DNA of 64,000 bases from Epiperipatus broadwayi (GCA_028023455.1 JAQFVV010012398.1:7152682-7216681), one strand, 5' to 3'; shown: positions 11,545 through 21,675, counted from the first letter of the stretch. Made by a program: numbers and translations. The notes: generated by a model from the sequence alone, not told the origin.

Positions 11545-12590
11545 ATGTTTACCAGTATTCCCATTGAAAAAGCTTTATCTATAATAGTTCATATTAACTT
11601 ATATGATTGTATTATTCCATTGGAAAGCATTGCCTTGAAAATAAGTTTATTTATTTATAATTTTTAAAAATACAAACAAGTAAAGGTGTTTTAATGGACA
11701 CTCTACTATCATCTCTAATTACTGATCTCTTTGTAAATAATTAAAAGAATTAACTATTAAATACAGCTAATAAGAGCACCATTTGACTTAGTTATATGAA
11801 TGTTACATTTGCTATATGACCACGTAGTATTGATGTTTAAATTATTTTTTTTATGTTTCTTAATAAACGGCATCCTAATATTAAGTTTACTCTGGAATTT
11901 GAAAATAATACAACACTTTCTTTTTTAGATGTTTTAATTGTTAAATAACTTGCTGACTCTTTATCAATATCTGTTTATAAAATATTCACCCATACAAACA
12001 GATATCTCAATTTTAATTTTCATCATTGATCTTCCTCGTGTATTTTTAGTAGCAAAAAATCTTTTGTTAAAAACGTATAGTTTGTCTGATATAGATCATT
12101 TTGCTCAAGAAATTGCACTAACTAAAAATTTTCTGGTTTCTAATGATTACAGTACTAAGAAATGAAAATATGACAAAAATGGTTTTACTTTATATCAAAG
12201 GAGACAGTAATAAGATTAGAAGAAGACTATCTCATTTCAATATTAAGACTACCTTTCATTTAGCAAAAAAAAAAGAATTTTTTTTATATAAATCTAAAGT
12301 CCAAGTACTTTAGAATACAAAGGTGTATGAAAGTTCATAATCATAGTGTCCAAGAAGAAGTGTGAGTCAATCAAATAGATTTATTAGCAAAAATGTCTTC
12401 AATCAGAAATTGATTATATTAAATTTTACATTTTATTTTTTAGACATAAACCATACACCTGATTTTTATAATACTAAAATACTAGCTAATTTGAAAAAAT
12501 ATGTTGCAAGAACTAGGTGAGAATCTATTGAAATATTAAAAAGACCCAAAAGTTTAAAATCGAATAAAATCCAACAAAATACTTGGTATT
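11545..12590 (+). pseudogene. Degraded Penelope-like element (RT to GIY-YIG tail)
   Basis: Three frames together give a collinear PLE. FTSIPIEKALSII at 11545 matches the PLE RT finger/palm region, YKQVK near 11670 precedes the usual VPMGS position, and the block RHPNIKFTLEFENN then LSFLDVLIV (about 11870-11940) is the classic PLE RT C-terminus. Around 12440-12540 HTPDFYNTKILA and ESIEI match the tail of the GIY-YIG domain. Many stops and shifts show it is old. The RT catalytic YVDD region is not readable. Orientation is the same as the PLE at 8.2 kb. Confidence 0.72.
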
Positions 12591-13198
12591 TCAGCGTTAT
12601 GGAAAACAATTTTTCTTATAAAATCAATTTTAATAAATCATTTAGAAGGAAATTCTAAATGGACAATCACCCATTTCAATACATTTGAATGCTTATTCTT
12701 TATTTTATGCACAATTACAATCTTCTTCTTATTTACTACTTTATAGTTAATTCTTCATTAAAACTTTAGCCTTGGTGGAATAAATTTTATTTCATTGGAA
12801 ACTTCTTGAAATTTACACAAAAAAATAATACATGGTATAACCCAAATACAATTTTATTTTCATTAATAAACTATTAGGATAAAAACTAGTCCTATTAAAA
12901 AACATCAGTAATATAGTTGTTTTGTTAAATAATTTATTTCCAAAATTTATCAAAGTTTCATGTCAATATATTCAAAATATTGCTCCTCTTATACTCTTGT
13001 GAGCCACATTTCTTGTCTTTATGCATGGCATGACCTTAAATTTTTGTTGCCTAAAAGTATTCCCTTCTCTCTCTCTATATATATATATATAATGCTTAAA
13101 CACTTTGATTTTTAAAGTCCATAGGTTCAAAAATAAATTTTATCATGTTGTGATAATCTCATATTTTGCAGTAAAAATAATAGATTTTTAGTTCATAG
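12591..13198. other. AT-rich spacer with a short (CT)n/(AT)n run
   Basis: Nothing beyond a CTCTCT...ATATAT run at about 13062-13092 was recognised. Confidence 0.55.
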
Positions 13199-14428
13199 AT
13201 GGAGCTCTTACTGAAAAATCATCCTCCTCACAGCTCTCATAGAATGGCTCTGCAAAGTTATTCTTGCAGCAGTGAAAGGTGCCTTTTATATTTATTTGTC
13301 CCTTTAAAGGCCTTATTTTGCTGCTAATGTACTCTTTAATTCACTAAATCTGTTTTAGTGCATTTTAACACAATTTCACTATGTCTACCTTGTGCTTATG
13401 AGCATTTAACTACTTCATCCCCTCCCTGTTTGGTGGGTGGGTCAACTGTTTCATGGACCATAAAGGGTTTTATTCTCTCTTAGATTCTTAAATTTTTCTT
13501 CTACTCTAACTTCATTGTCACTCAGAACTTGTTTATAAAGTTTTTTGTGTGTTGTCCCAGTTATTTAGGCCATTTTAAACTATCTTTTTTTAGCCCCCTC
13601 CCTCTGGGGTAACTAACCACCTAAAATTCCACTCAATTTTTCACATTACTCAACTAAAATTATTAATAACAAGTTTTTCAGTGTTTTTTTTTTTTTACTT
13701 TTACATCAATATATTTAATTTTTTCATTTTAAAATTGTTTTCTTCATATTACTTTTCATTTTTCAAACAGTTTAAAGATGGCCACTGCCCCTAGTGGAAA
13801 AAAAGTGCAGAGCCCTAAATTACATGAACTAAAACCTTCAAAATTTATCCAAATTTTATCCAAATCATATTTCAAACAAAACTTAACTGAAAACATCATC
13901 ACCAAAGAACTTATTTCAAAGTCTCCACCCCCTTACCATCTGGATCTTTCTCCCTTTCAGGCTGTGATTGCTTTATCAAAGGTAAAAAGCAAGTCAATAA
14001 GAACAACATGACCAATCATAATGTCATTCCAAGTACTATAGAAAAAACTAAAATTACTCATCTACAAAGGACAAATATCAGCCTGTTGCATCTAAGCATA
14101 ACTCAGAAATATCCTCATTCATCCCTAAAACCTCTAAAGACTTAACATAAAGCAATTCTTCCAAAGTTAAAGTCACATATGGATCCTCCTATCAATCCAC
14201 TAGGGCAACCAAGCCTATCAACATTGCTCCTCACCAAAGACTCTTCTTTGCCTGGACTACACACCCTTTCCATATCACCTTCCCATTTCATTTGTATTCC
14301 CTTCTCCTTCACCATATTGTACTTGAATTTCATTTTGCCATGTAATCATCACTTTGTAAACATTTTTTAACTGTTATGTATTTTGTCTTTTTGATGAATA
14401 AAAGCTTTTATCTCTGAGAAAAAAAAAC
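13199..14428 (+). mobile_element. ORF1-only LINE derivative, copy 2, internally deleted
   Basis: The 5' leader matches copy 1 in order: a GGAGCT start, CACAGCTCTC, TTTGTCCCTTTAAAG and CAGTTTAAAGATGGCCACYGCCCC. The end of this copy (from about 14260) matches copy 1 from about 2650, including the GATGAATAAA and GAGAAAAAAA tail. About 1.6 kb of ORF1, including the RRM-like region and the zinc knuckle, is missing. AGATTTTT occurs on both sides (about 13180 and 14433) as a possible target duplication. The copy shows the ORF1-only unit behaves as a multicopy family. Confidence 0.75.
13778..14011 (+). pseudogene. ORF1 N-terminal remnant in copy 2
   Basis: The protein starts MATAPSGK like copy 1 and shows the same Ser/Lys-rich beginning with SPPPYHLDLSPFQ aligning to SPDPLDFPPLQ. 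It meets a stop after 77 residues, and the remaining ORF1 sequence up to the internal deletion near 14200 is out of frame. Confidence 0.75.
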
Positions 14429-14721
14429 AACAGATTTTTTTTAAAGCAAAGTTTTTGTACTTGGATATATTTTGGTGGATCATATCAATATTCAGCCTAA
14501 AAAGTGATATAAAAATTCCAATTTTCAGTATTAACAAAATAAATGGAGGGAAGGTAGTTTTCAACTTTGAATTCCAAAGACACATCTGTCTGGTGTAAAC
14601 TTGAAGATGAGTGAATCTTAAAAAGAGCAAAACTCTCCATACAGTATTGAACCTATGCTAAACAGAGTAATCAATGGATGCCAGAAGGCTTGTGCATAAA
14701 ATCCCTATCTAATGCCTACTC

Positions 14722-14780
14722 ATCCAATATCCCCAGACTAATTTCTGGCTTGTGGCCTTTGTCAGTGAGGAGCTTTGGAT
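14722..14780 (-). ncRNA. Hammerhead ribozyme fold, family A, inactive core
   Basis: On the minus strand: outer stem I AUCCAA/UUGGAU (6 bp), internal loop AGC/UA, inner stem I UCCUCA/UGGGGA (6 bp with one G-U), core CUGACAA, stem II GGC/GCC with loop CACAA, GAAA, a short stem III and a GUC triplet. The core has A where the general-acid G8 should be, so self-cleavage is expected to be lost. The long two-part stem I still marks the fold clearly. Confidence 0.78.
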
Positions 14781-15294
14781 CTGAGAGCACTGCATCTAGA
14801 TCTTAGGATATAATGCAACCCTCTAGCAACCACCTTTTATCTCTACTTAACTACAAAACTATGAGAATGAAATTGAAAGCACAAAAAATATTTTCAATCT
14901 AAGCTCAAAAGCTTATATAGTCATATGGGTCTGAACTCAGTTCAGCACCCATACATTTTGGTGTCTTTGGCTCTTTTACAACCATAGCCATCACTATCCT
15001 ATTAGGCAGGATTGGTGTTAAACCATTAAGCATCACATGATCACATTTTCTATACTAGCACATTAATTGTTGATAAAAAGAGCAAAACTCTCCATACAGT
15101 ATAGCCACCTGTGCTAAACAGAATAATCAATGGATGCCAGAAGGCTTGTGCATAAAATCCCTATCTAATGCTTAGATTGAAAATATTTTTTTGTGTTTTC
15201 AAATTCATTATCATAGTTTTGTAGTTAAGTAGAGATAAAAGGTGGTTGCTAGAGGGTTGCATTAGATCCTAAGATCTAGATGCAGTGCTCTCAG

Positions 15295-15353
15295 ATCCAA
15301 AGCTCCTCACTGACAAAGGCCACAAGCCAGAAACTAGTCTGGGGATATTGGAT
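15295..15353 (+). ncRNA. Hammerhead ribozyme fold, family A, inactive core
   Basis: This is the inverted partner of the fold at 14722-14780, with the same 6-bp outer and inner stem I, the same CUGACAA core (15310-15316), GAAA at 15330-15333 and GUC at 15337-15339. The shared G8-to-A change means both copies descend from one already mutated unit. Confidence 0.78.
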
Positions 15354-15505
15354 GAGTAGGTATTAGATAGGGATTTTATGCACAAGTCTTCTGGCATCCA
15401 TTGATTACTCTGTTCCGCACAGGTGGCAATACTGTATGGAGAGTTTTGCTCTTTTTATCAACAATTAATGTGCTAGTTAGTATAGGAAATGTGATCATGT
15501 GATGA

Positions 15506-17055
15506 GTGAATCTTTTGACAACTAGTGTTTATTCTCTATAGCGCAAGCAAAAGTCAATGTGTTTGTGATTGGATATTTTTCAATTCTTATTAAGGTTTCT
15601 GCATGAAGTCAAAGTAAAGATGATTATTAATGATAATACTTTATAATATTTAAGAGTGATTGTATAAATTGCATTCTTCATCTCTAAGTTAGACTACGTT
15701 TTAAAGACTATAATATTTTGCACAACATTGCATTCTCTGAAGCTTAAGATGCATTGATCGTGCTCAACTATGTCTCTTCTGACACGTGAACTTCTTGTGA
15801 AGTCTCGAGTAATAAAGCTATTTGTTTATTTTTTAAAAATAAACATTTTAATCCATTAAAATTTAAACCTACACGGGTAGTGTTGTAAGACTACATCTGC
15901 GTAAATAAATAAATAAGAGCTTTATTTCAGTTATTTTATACGTAAATACAGACAGAAAGATAAAAATATGTTCTCCTCTTTTTTTATGTAAAAACTGTGG
16001 AATGGAGAAGTATATTTAAAAAGTTTCTTTAATATTTGTCTATTGTATAAATAGTCAAATTTCTCTTGTGAATTACCTCTAAACTAATATTTACTTAAAC
16101 TTAAATTTTTATCAGAAACTCAAAATTACATTGTACTTAAACTTAAATTTGCTAATTTATTTTTAATAAATTTAAATTTAAAAACTAGATGACAGCACCA
16201 GTGCATTTTTATTATAGTTTGCATATTTATAAAAAAATAAACCTAATATTCAATCATGATATCTGCTTATTAATGTAAGTGTATGCTGGCACAAAAATTT
16301 ATTAGAGCTTTACTTTTGCTTAAGATCATGCAGACATATATATTATATTTTAAAATAGTTTTCATATAATTAAAATCATAACCTGGATAATTAGTGCTTT
16401 TCGTAGTTTTAATAAAACATTCATTTGTATTGAGATTAAAATGAAAAATAATAAAAAGTATCTCATTGACAGTTTAGCGCAGTGTTAAAAGCTTCAGTCT
16501 CTGGAATGTAGGATCTTAAGTTTGATTCCGAGCTCGAATATCTCGAGCAATAAAGTCACTCGAATATTTTATTATTTTATTATCAAATGGTTTATTGCTC
16601 GAGGGTTTATAAGAAATTCAAACACGGAAGAGCCATAACTGAATCTCAATTCATTGATCTTAAGCCTCAGAATCAAGTATTACTATTAATATTTGAAATA
16701 ACGCTCTCCGTGTTTTATTCGTTTAGTAATTAATGGTTTATTAACCCATTCATTAAATATTATTGTAAATTATTAAGTAATTATGGACAAATAATATTTA
16801 GCCTAGGAAAATGTTATCAAAGTTACAATTTCACGTTCTGGCAATTATCATTATTATGCTGCCTATCGCCATCGATCCTAAGGATGTCCAATCCTGAGAA
16901 AAGTAGAGGGTGGGAGTGAGGTGTGAGATTCGGTCTCTCTGGCTCTCTTTCTCTCTCCCCTTCTAAAAACGTTGATAGGTTATAATATACATAAATGTAA
17001 AAAATACTAAACAGGGTTTAAGTATTAAAAATGTATTAAGATTTGTAGTACTGTT
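15506..17055. other. AT-rich stretch without recognised genes
   Basis: About 1.5 kb with only small local palindromes, for example around the two CTCGAGCAATAAA segments near 15804 and 16542 and the GGTTTATTGCTCGAGG segment near 16588. No coding similarity was seen. Confidence 0.5.
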
Positions 17056-17258
17056 AATTTTTTGCTGATTTGAATGCTATTTGATTTTTGGTTCATTATT
17101 TATTCATTTTATAACTCAAACACACAGGCTTATTATATACCTGTGTCTATATATGTAATATATAGAGTATATGAGCACAGACTTTCACACGACCCACCAC
17201 TCTCCACACTATCTCATAACACTGATACACTTGAACACATATATGTTGAAAAGATAAA

Positions 17259-17315
17259 TAATCACCAATATAGGTATTTCATGCTAAAACAGCAATCATC
17301 AGTTGGTCCAGATTA
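17259..17315 (-). ncRNA. Hammerhead ribozyme, family B
   Basis: Minus strand: outer stem I UAAUC/GAUUA, bulge UGG, inner stem I ACCAA/UUGGU, core CUGAUGA, stem II UGCU/AGCA with loop GUUUU, GAAA, stem III region UACCUA, cleavage triplet AUA. All core bases are the consensus ones. Confidence 0.85.
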
Positions 17316-17508
17316 CCATCTCCACAAATATATGCTATAAGTCCTCAGATATATATTAAGATAGCCAGTCTTCATACTTTAATGGACAGGCTTCAATCTA
17401 CTCCAACTCTTCAACCGTCCATCCAATTGAAAATCTGATGATTAAAGTATAAAGATTGGCTATCTTAATATATATCTGAGCACTTATAGCATATATGTGT
17501 GGAGATGA

Positions 17509-17565
17509 TAATCTGGACCAACTGATGATTGCTGGTTTAGCATGAAATACATATATTGGTGATTA
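17509..17565 (+). ncRNA. Hammerhead ribozyme, family B
   Basis: Outer stem I UAAUC (17509-17513) pairs with GAUUA (17561-17565); inner stem I ACCAA pairs with UUGGU (17556-17560). The core is CUGAUGA at 17522-17528, stem II UGCU/AGCA has loop GGUUU, and GAAA is at 17544-17547. The predicted cut follows AUA at 17555. It forms a direct tandem with the copy at 17978-18034. Confidence 0.88.
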
Positions 17566-17977
17566 TTTATCTTTTCAACATATATGTGTTCAAGTTTATC
17601 AGTGTTATGAGATAGTGTAGAGAGTGGTGGGTCGTGTGAAAGTCTGTGCTCATATACCCTATATATTACATATATAAACACAGATATATAATAAGCCTGT
17701 GTGTTTCAGTTATTACATAGTAGAGATGTCTGTCTATCCCGTGTATTAAATGGATTATGTCCTGTGTATGAGGGGTCAGATTGGCCTTAGGTCAACATGG
17801 GTGTGACAAGAATCTCAGCCTTAGGGTGGCCTTTGAGCATTCCATCATCAGATTTTCAATTGGATGGATGGTTGAAGAGTTGGAGTGTAAAGTAAATTGA
17901 AGCCTGTCCATTAAAATATGAAGATTGGCTATCTTAATATATATCTGAGCACTTATAGCATATATGTGTGGAGATGG

Positions 17978-18034
17978 TAATCTGGACCAACTGATGATTG
18001 CTGGTTTAGCATGAAATACGTATATTGGTGATTA
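17978..18034 (+). ncRNA. Hammerhead ribozyme, family B
   Basis: The fold is identical to the copy at 17509-17565 in stems I and II and the core (CUGAUGA at 17991-17997). Stem III here is the palindrome AUACGUAU. The predicted cut follows base 18024, exactly 469 bases after the upstream predicted cut, so double cleavage would release a 469-nt monomer. Confidence 0.88.
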
Positions 18035-18199
18035 TTTATCTTTTCAACATATATGTGTTCAAGTGTATTAGTGTTATAAGATAGTGTGGAGAGTGGTGGG
18101 TCATATGAAAGTCTGTGCTCATATACCCTATATATTCATTTTATGTAATGAACCAAACTTATTTTACATTTGCGATACTTTTTTTTTTCTCACATAATT

Positions 18200-18485
18200 T
18201 TAACCATTTGGATCACAGTTATGGTCATATTCTCTTTCATAACTATGAAAGACTATTGAATTAACAGCTTTGAACTTTATCTTAGACTTTTTTATTTTAA
18301 TGAATCTTGTCATTCTAGTTTTAAAATTTGCCCTTGTTGCACCACAATATACATAATGGCAGTATTTTTGGCTGCAGTTTACAACACAAACCACATTGGG
18401 CTGGACCAATGTTAGAATTTTGTCTTTTGTGTTGTTAATAAGCTGGTTTAAATTTATGGGAGTTTTGAATCTGACACAAAATGAC
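18200..18485 (-). pseudogene. PLE GIY-YIG endonuclease fragment
   Basis: The minus strand reads FKTPINLNQLINNTKDKIL, then QPNVVCVVNC, then YVYCGATRANFKTRM and a Lys-rich stretch ending DHN. This is the N-terminal half of a PLE-type GIY-YIG domain: VV.VNC for the GIY strand, YV..GAT for the YIG strand, and FKTR with the catalytic Arg. The RT upstream is missing. It abuts the family B ribozyme units, which lie within 100 bases downstream on its own strand. Confidence 0.75.
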
Positions 18486-18559
18486 TATGTAATGAATCAA
18501 AACTCAAATAGCATTCAAATAAGCAAAACAGCAGTATTTTTACATTAATAATTATAATG

Positions 18560-19080
18560 ACAGAGTATCAAAATATTGGAATTAACACTCAAACTACTGA
18601 TTTATTAAGTAAATGAAACATTCTCAATCCAAAGCACAAAACGTTTTTAGAGAAAAAATGAATTGTCCCCTAATGCCATGCTGATCTGTTTTTAATAAAC
18701 CAGTAGTTTGAGGATTAATTTTGATGTCTTACATAATATTAATTATTAGAAATATTTATAATTACATATTTTATTAATTGAGTCCACATTGACAATATAT
18801 AAATTGAAAGATTTCACAAATGTCAATTAAAATAATGTAAGTCAATTATAAATATAGTTTTAAAATAAGATTGATTTAGAAATATTCATATTTTCTTTCC
18901 AAAGCACTTTAGATAAGCCTCTATAAAAGAAATTGAGATAAAAAGAGAAGACACTTCTTTTTTTCTCTAAAAAAGTTTTGCTTTGTTATTTGAATTAAGA
19001 GTATTTCATTTATCTAATAAGCCAATAGTTTGAGTATTAACCTCAGTGCATCACATAATATTGATCACTGATAATGTTTA
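18560..19080. repeat. Imperfect inverted and direct repeat cluster
   Basis: The segment at about 18590-18660 (TTAACACTCAAACTACTGAT...CTCAATCCAAAGC) is the reverse complement of about 18960-19040. A third related piece at about 18700-18760 is in direct orientation to the latter. It looks like a decayed foldback repeat of unknown family. Confidence 0.6.
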
Positions 19081-19107
19081 CATATATGTGTGTGCATTTA
19101 CATTTTT

Positions 19108-19109
19108 GG

Positions 19110-19147
<38 letters not shown>

Positions 19148-19148
19148 A
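19108..19148. repeat. (TA)n(TG)n microsatellite
   Basis: A pure TA run followed directly by a TG run. Confidence 0.95.
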
Positions 19149-19818
19149 AATGTAATTGGTGACTATTGCTACTGCAAAAATATATGTAACTAATACAATC
19201 TGATATTTTAAATTTTTTTCACTGCGACTGATTGTTAAGTTTATGAAATAATTGGAAAAAAGTGTCTAATAAAGGGCAATCACCAATTAAATTTACTATT
19301 CCTGGCTCAAACACAAGCTAATAGCTTTTTTCTGAATTTTTATTAATAGATCAAATCTGAATCAGTTTTATCTTAATATCAGAATATTTTATTTGCAATA
19401 AAGTCAGCTAGCTATTTTTGTATGCATGAGACTTTGGAGACTTCATCTTCTCTAAAATCACAGTAGAAACAAATCTTCTCCAGATGAGAGATTTTTGAAT
19501 TAAATAATTTCTAAGAAGATCAAAATTTTAACAATAGAATTCAAACAGAAATTATTAACACATTATTCAGATTGGAACTAACAATTTTTATTGGTCATTA
19601 CCCTGCCATTTATTGAACATTTTTCTCAGTTATTATATGGATTTACTTATTGTTTATATCTTAATTGTCCATAAATATTTAACAACACACATACACACTC
19701 ACACACATATATATTGCAAAAAAAATCAAGTCATATATCACGTGACTTAATTTAATAAGATTGTATTACAAATGTTATATAATGAGCATGCCACTAGCAA
19801 GCTTTTCAGAATTTTCTT

Positions 19819-19868
19819 ATCCTTAGACAGGTTTCTAGCTCTGACTTTCATTAGTGAGGCACTAGGAT
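19819..19868 (-). ncRNA. Hammerhead fold, family A, core mutated
   Basis: Outer stem I AUCCU/AGGAU, core CUAAUGA (G5 changed to A), stem II AGU/GCU with loop CAGA, GAAA, then GUC. The stems persist but the altered core should not cleave. Confidence 0.7.
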
Positions 19869-20329
19869 ATTCAAGCATTAGATTTAAAATACCAGGTCAA
19901 ACCCATCATTTTATTTTCCATATGTCTTCAAATCCAGCTACCTAACTTAAATAGCCATAAGGGACTGAACTAAGTTCAGATACACCATACATTAAAAGCC
20001 AGAGCTAGAAACCAATCTGAGGATAAGGATATTCGAAAAGCTTGTTAAGAGCTATTGGCATACTCATTATATAACATTTGCAATACAAGCTTATTAAATT
20101 AAGTTACATGATATATGACTTGATTTCCTTGTAATTATTGTTATTGCTCTTAAGGTTTTGGTAATCTATATTGTTAAAGCTATTAATATATGGTGTATCT
20201 GAACTTAGTTCAGTCCCATATGGCTATTTAAGTTAGACAGCTGGATTTGAAGACATGGATGTCAGAATATTTCAGATTTTCTTTTTAATAGTTAAACATT
20301 AGATAAAGTGCTGGGCTCGATGCTTGAAT

Positions 20330-20385
20330 ATCCTAGTACCTCACTGATGAAAGCCAGAGCTAGAAACTGGTCTAAGGATAAGGAT
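20330..20385 (+). ncRNA. Hammerhead ribozyme, family A, consensus core
   Basis: Outer stem I AUCCU (20330-20334) pairs with AGGAU (20381-20385). Inner stem I CCUCA pairs with UAAGG with one mismatch. The core is CUGAUGA at 20344-20350, stem II AGC/GCU has loop CAGA, GAAA is at 20363-20366 and GUC at 20370-20372. The predicted cut follows 20372. Confidence 0.82.
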
Positions 20386-20954
20386 TTCTAAAAATCTTGT
20401 TAAGTGCTATTGACATGCTCATTATATAACATATATATATAATTCACATGATACAAGAAATAATTGGAGTGAAAAACTTCCTGTGCTAGTAGACATAAAT
20501 TAAAACTTTGTTATTATATAAATTAATACAGCATCATAATTAATAAGTCTGTTTAAATCAAAAGGTTTCTATGTTAATAGCAATATAATTATGATTCATA
20601 ATGAATATAAATGCAAAATGTTACAATTTATTAGATAAATGGTTAGGAAAAGTAAAAAGAATGAAATATTTTGTTTTATGAATATTATAGATTGAACTAT
20701 TTGTAACAGAATTAAAAAACAATAGTGCATCAACTAATAATAGACATTGTTTTTCAGTCATCATCATTAATTATAAACAAAAACTTCAAATTAATAACTG
20801 ATCTTTATTCATTTTAATATTTTTTATTATTTATTTTTAGGTATTATTAAAGTAATTGAGGTAATTTTTTTTAATATTAAATGCTTTTATTTACCATACA
20901 TTAAAAAGCAAAAAAAAATTTCTTTGACACAATTGGGATTTTTATATTTAATTT

Positions 20955-21165
20955 GAAATAAAAGCATGGAGAGTTAAGAAATTAATTAAGTCAATCCCTT
21001 GTTATAAAAAAATAGGGATTGATTAATTAATTTCTTAATGTATGCTGTTTTTTTCATGTGTCAAAGCATCGGCCGGGAAGCGAACCCGCAAACTTGGGAC
21101 AACTGCTTGTAAGGCGGCTGTGCTGACCACTCGACCACCAATGCTTGACTTAATGTATGCTTTTA
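20955..21165. repeat. AT-rich hairpin element interrupted by a SINE
   Basis: AAGAAATTAATTAAGTCAATCCC near 20975 and its reverse complement near 21014 form a tight hairpin, flanked by AAATAAAAGCAT on the left and GTATGCTTTTATTT on the right. The SINE at 21047-21149 splits the right flank. Confidence 0.7.
21047..21149 (-). mobile_element. tRNA-like SINE, copy 2, with 12-bp target duplication
   Basis: The minus strand begins GUCAAGCAUUGG and ends with CACAUGA plus an A-run. TTAATGTATGCT occurs directly on both sides (21035-21046 and 21150-21161), the signature of LINE-assisted insertion. The acceptor stem pairs GCAUUGG with CCGAUGC over 7 bp, and the pairing extends outward with GUCAA/UUUGAC. 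A-box and B-box-like sequences are GGTCGAGTGGTCAG and GGGTTCGCTTCCC. The anticodon loop is CUUACAA. A long variable region suggests a type II tRNA ancestor, although the UAC triplet would read valine, so the ancestry is unclear. Confidence 0.82.
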
Positions 21166-21675
21166 TTTCTAATTAAAATCTAAAAAGCCAGTTGTGGTTG
21201 AAGAAAATGTATTTTTTTTTTTTTTTGTTTTTTAATGCATTGTCAATTAAAGCATTTTAACTCTTTAGTCTCCATATTTTTGTAATCACATTATCTTAAG
21301 AAATTCATCTATATATTAATTCAAATTTGCAAAATTATCCCAAAAATATTCTAAAATTTTTCAGCAAAATTATTTATTATTAGAAAAATAGTTCATATTG
21401 ATATTTTAAAATTCCAAAAAAAATAAAATGACCAAAAATGTGAATGTTTTTTTGACTTGATATATATATGTCTTTTACTGGATATGTATTGATTTATTTC
21501 TTATTCTATGTATTTTAACAAAATATGTTAATACTTTAGTCCATTATAATTTTAAATATGATATATTATTTCATATCTTTAGTCATCTATATACAAATGT
21601 ATTACTATGTACACACACTATAATGATATATACATTAGGAATATACATTTTAACTTATAGCAGAAATATATATAG
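21165..21675. other. AT-rich spacer
   Basis: Only AT-rich sequence with T and A runs was seen here. Confidence 0.5.

Larger units (their letters stand above)
14624..15505. repeat. Family A ribozyme repeat locus (tandem unit plus inverted unit)
   Basis: A minus-oriented unit begins at 14624 and restarts at 15079, as shown by the shared AGAGCAAAACTCTCCATACAG, a spacing of 455 bases. The second unit breaks off at about 15175 and is followed by a plus-oriented copy running to 15505. The result is a palindrome of ribozyme-bearing units. It carries two hammerhead folds, at 14722-14780 and 15295-15353. Confidence 0.82.
17060..18530. mobile_element. Family B ribozyme repeat locus bounded by inverted ends
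   Basis: A minus-oriented unit (17095-17395) is followed by two plus-oriented units in direct tandem (17395-18140, period 469), then a minus-strand PLE endonuclease fragment. The outermost sequences are inverted repeats: TTTGAATGCTATTTGA near 17068 and its reverse complement near 18505. The repeated short ORFs containing SSVGPDYHLH arise only from the repeat. Three hammerhead folds are present. Confidence 0.8.
19790..20440. repeat. Family A ribozyme repeat locus
   Basis: A minus-oriented unit from about 19790 to 19980 meets a plus-oriented tandem. In the plus part, GAGCTAGAAAC occurs at 20002 and 20357, a 355-base period. The first is a half-motif lacking the CUGAUGA side; the second is complete. 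Family markers include GAACTTAGTTCAG, CCCATATGGCTATTTAAG and TGACATGCTCATTATATAAC. Confidence 0.8.

Noticed and set aside
17074-17681. Repeated short ORFs containing SSVGPDYHLHTYML as a real peptide gene
   Set aside because: They lie inside foldback repeats overlapping the ribozyme, appear in both orientations and have no conserved start.
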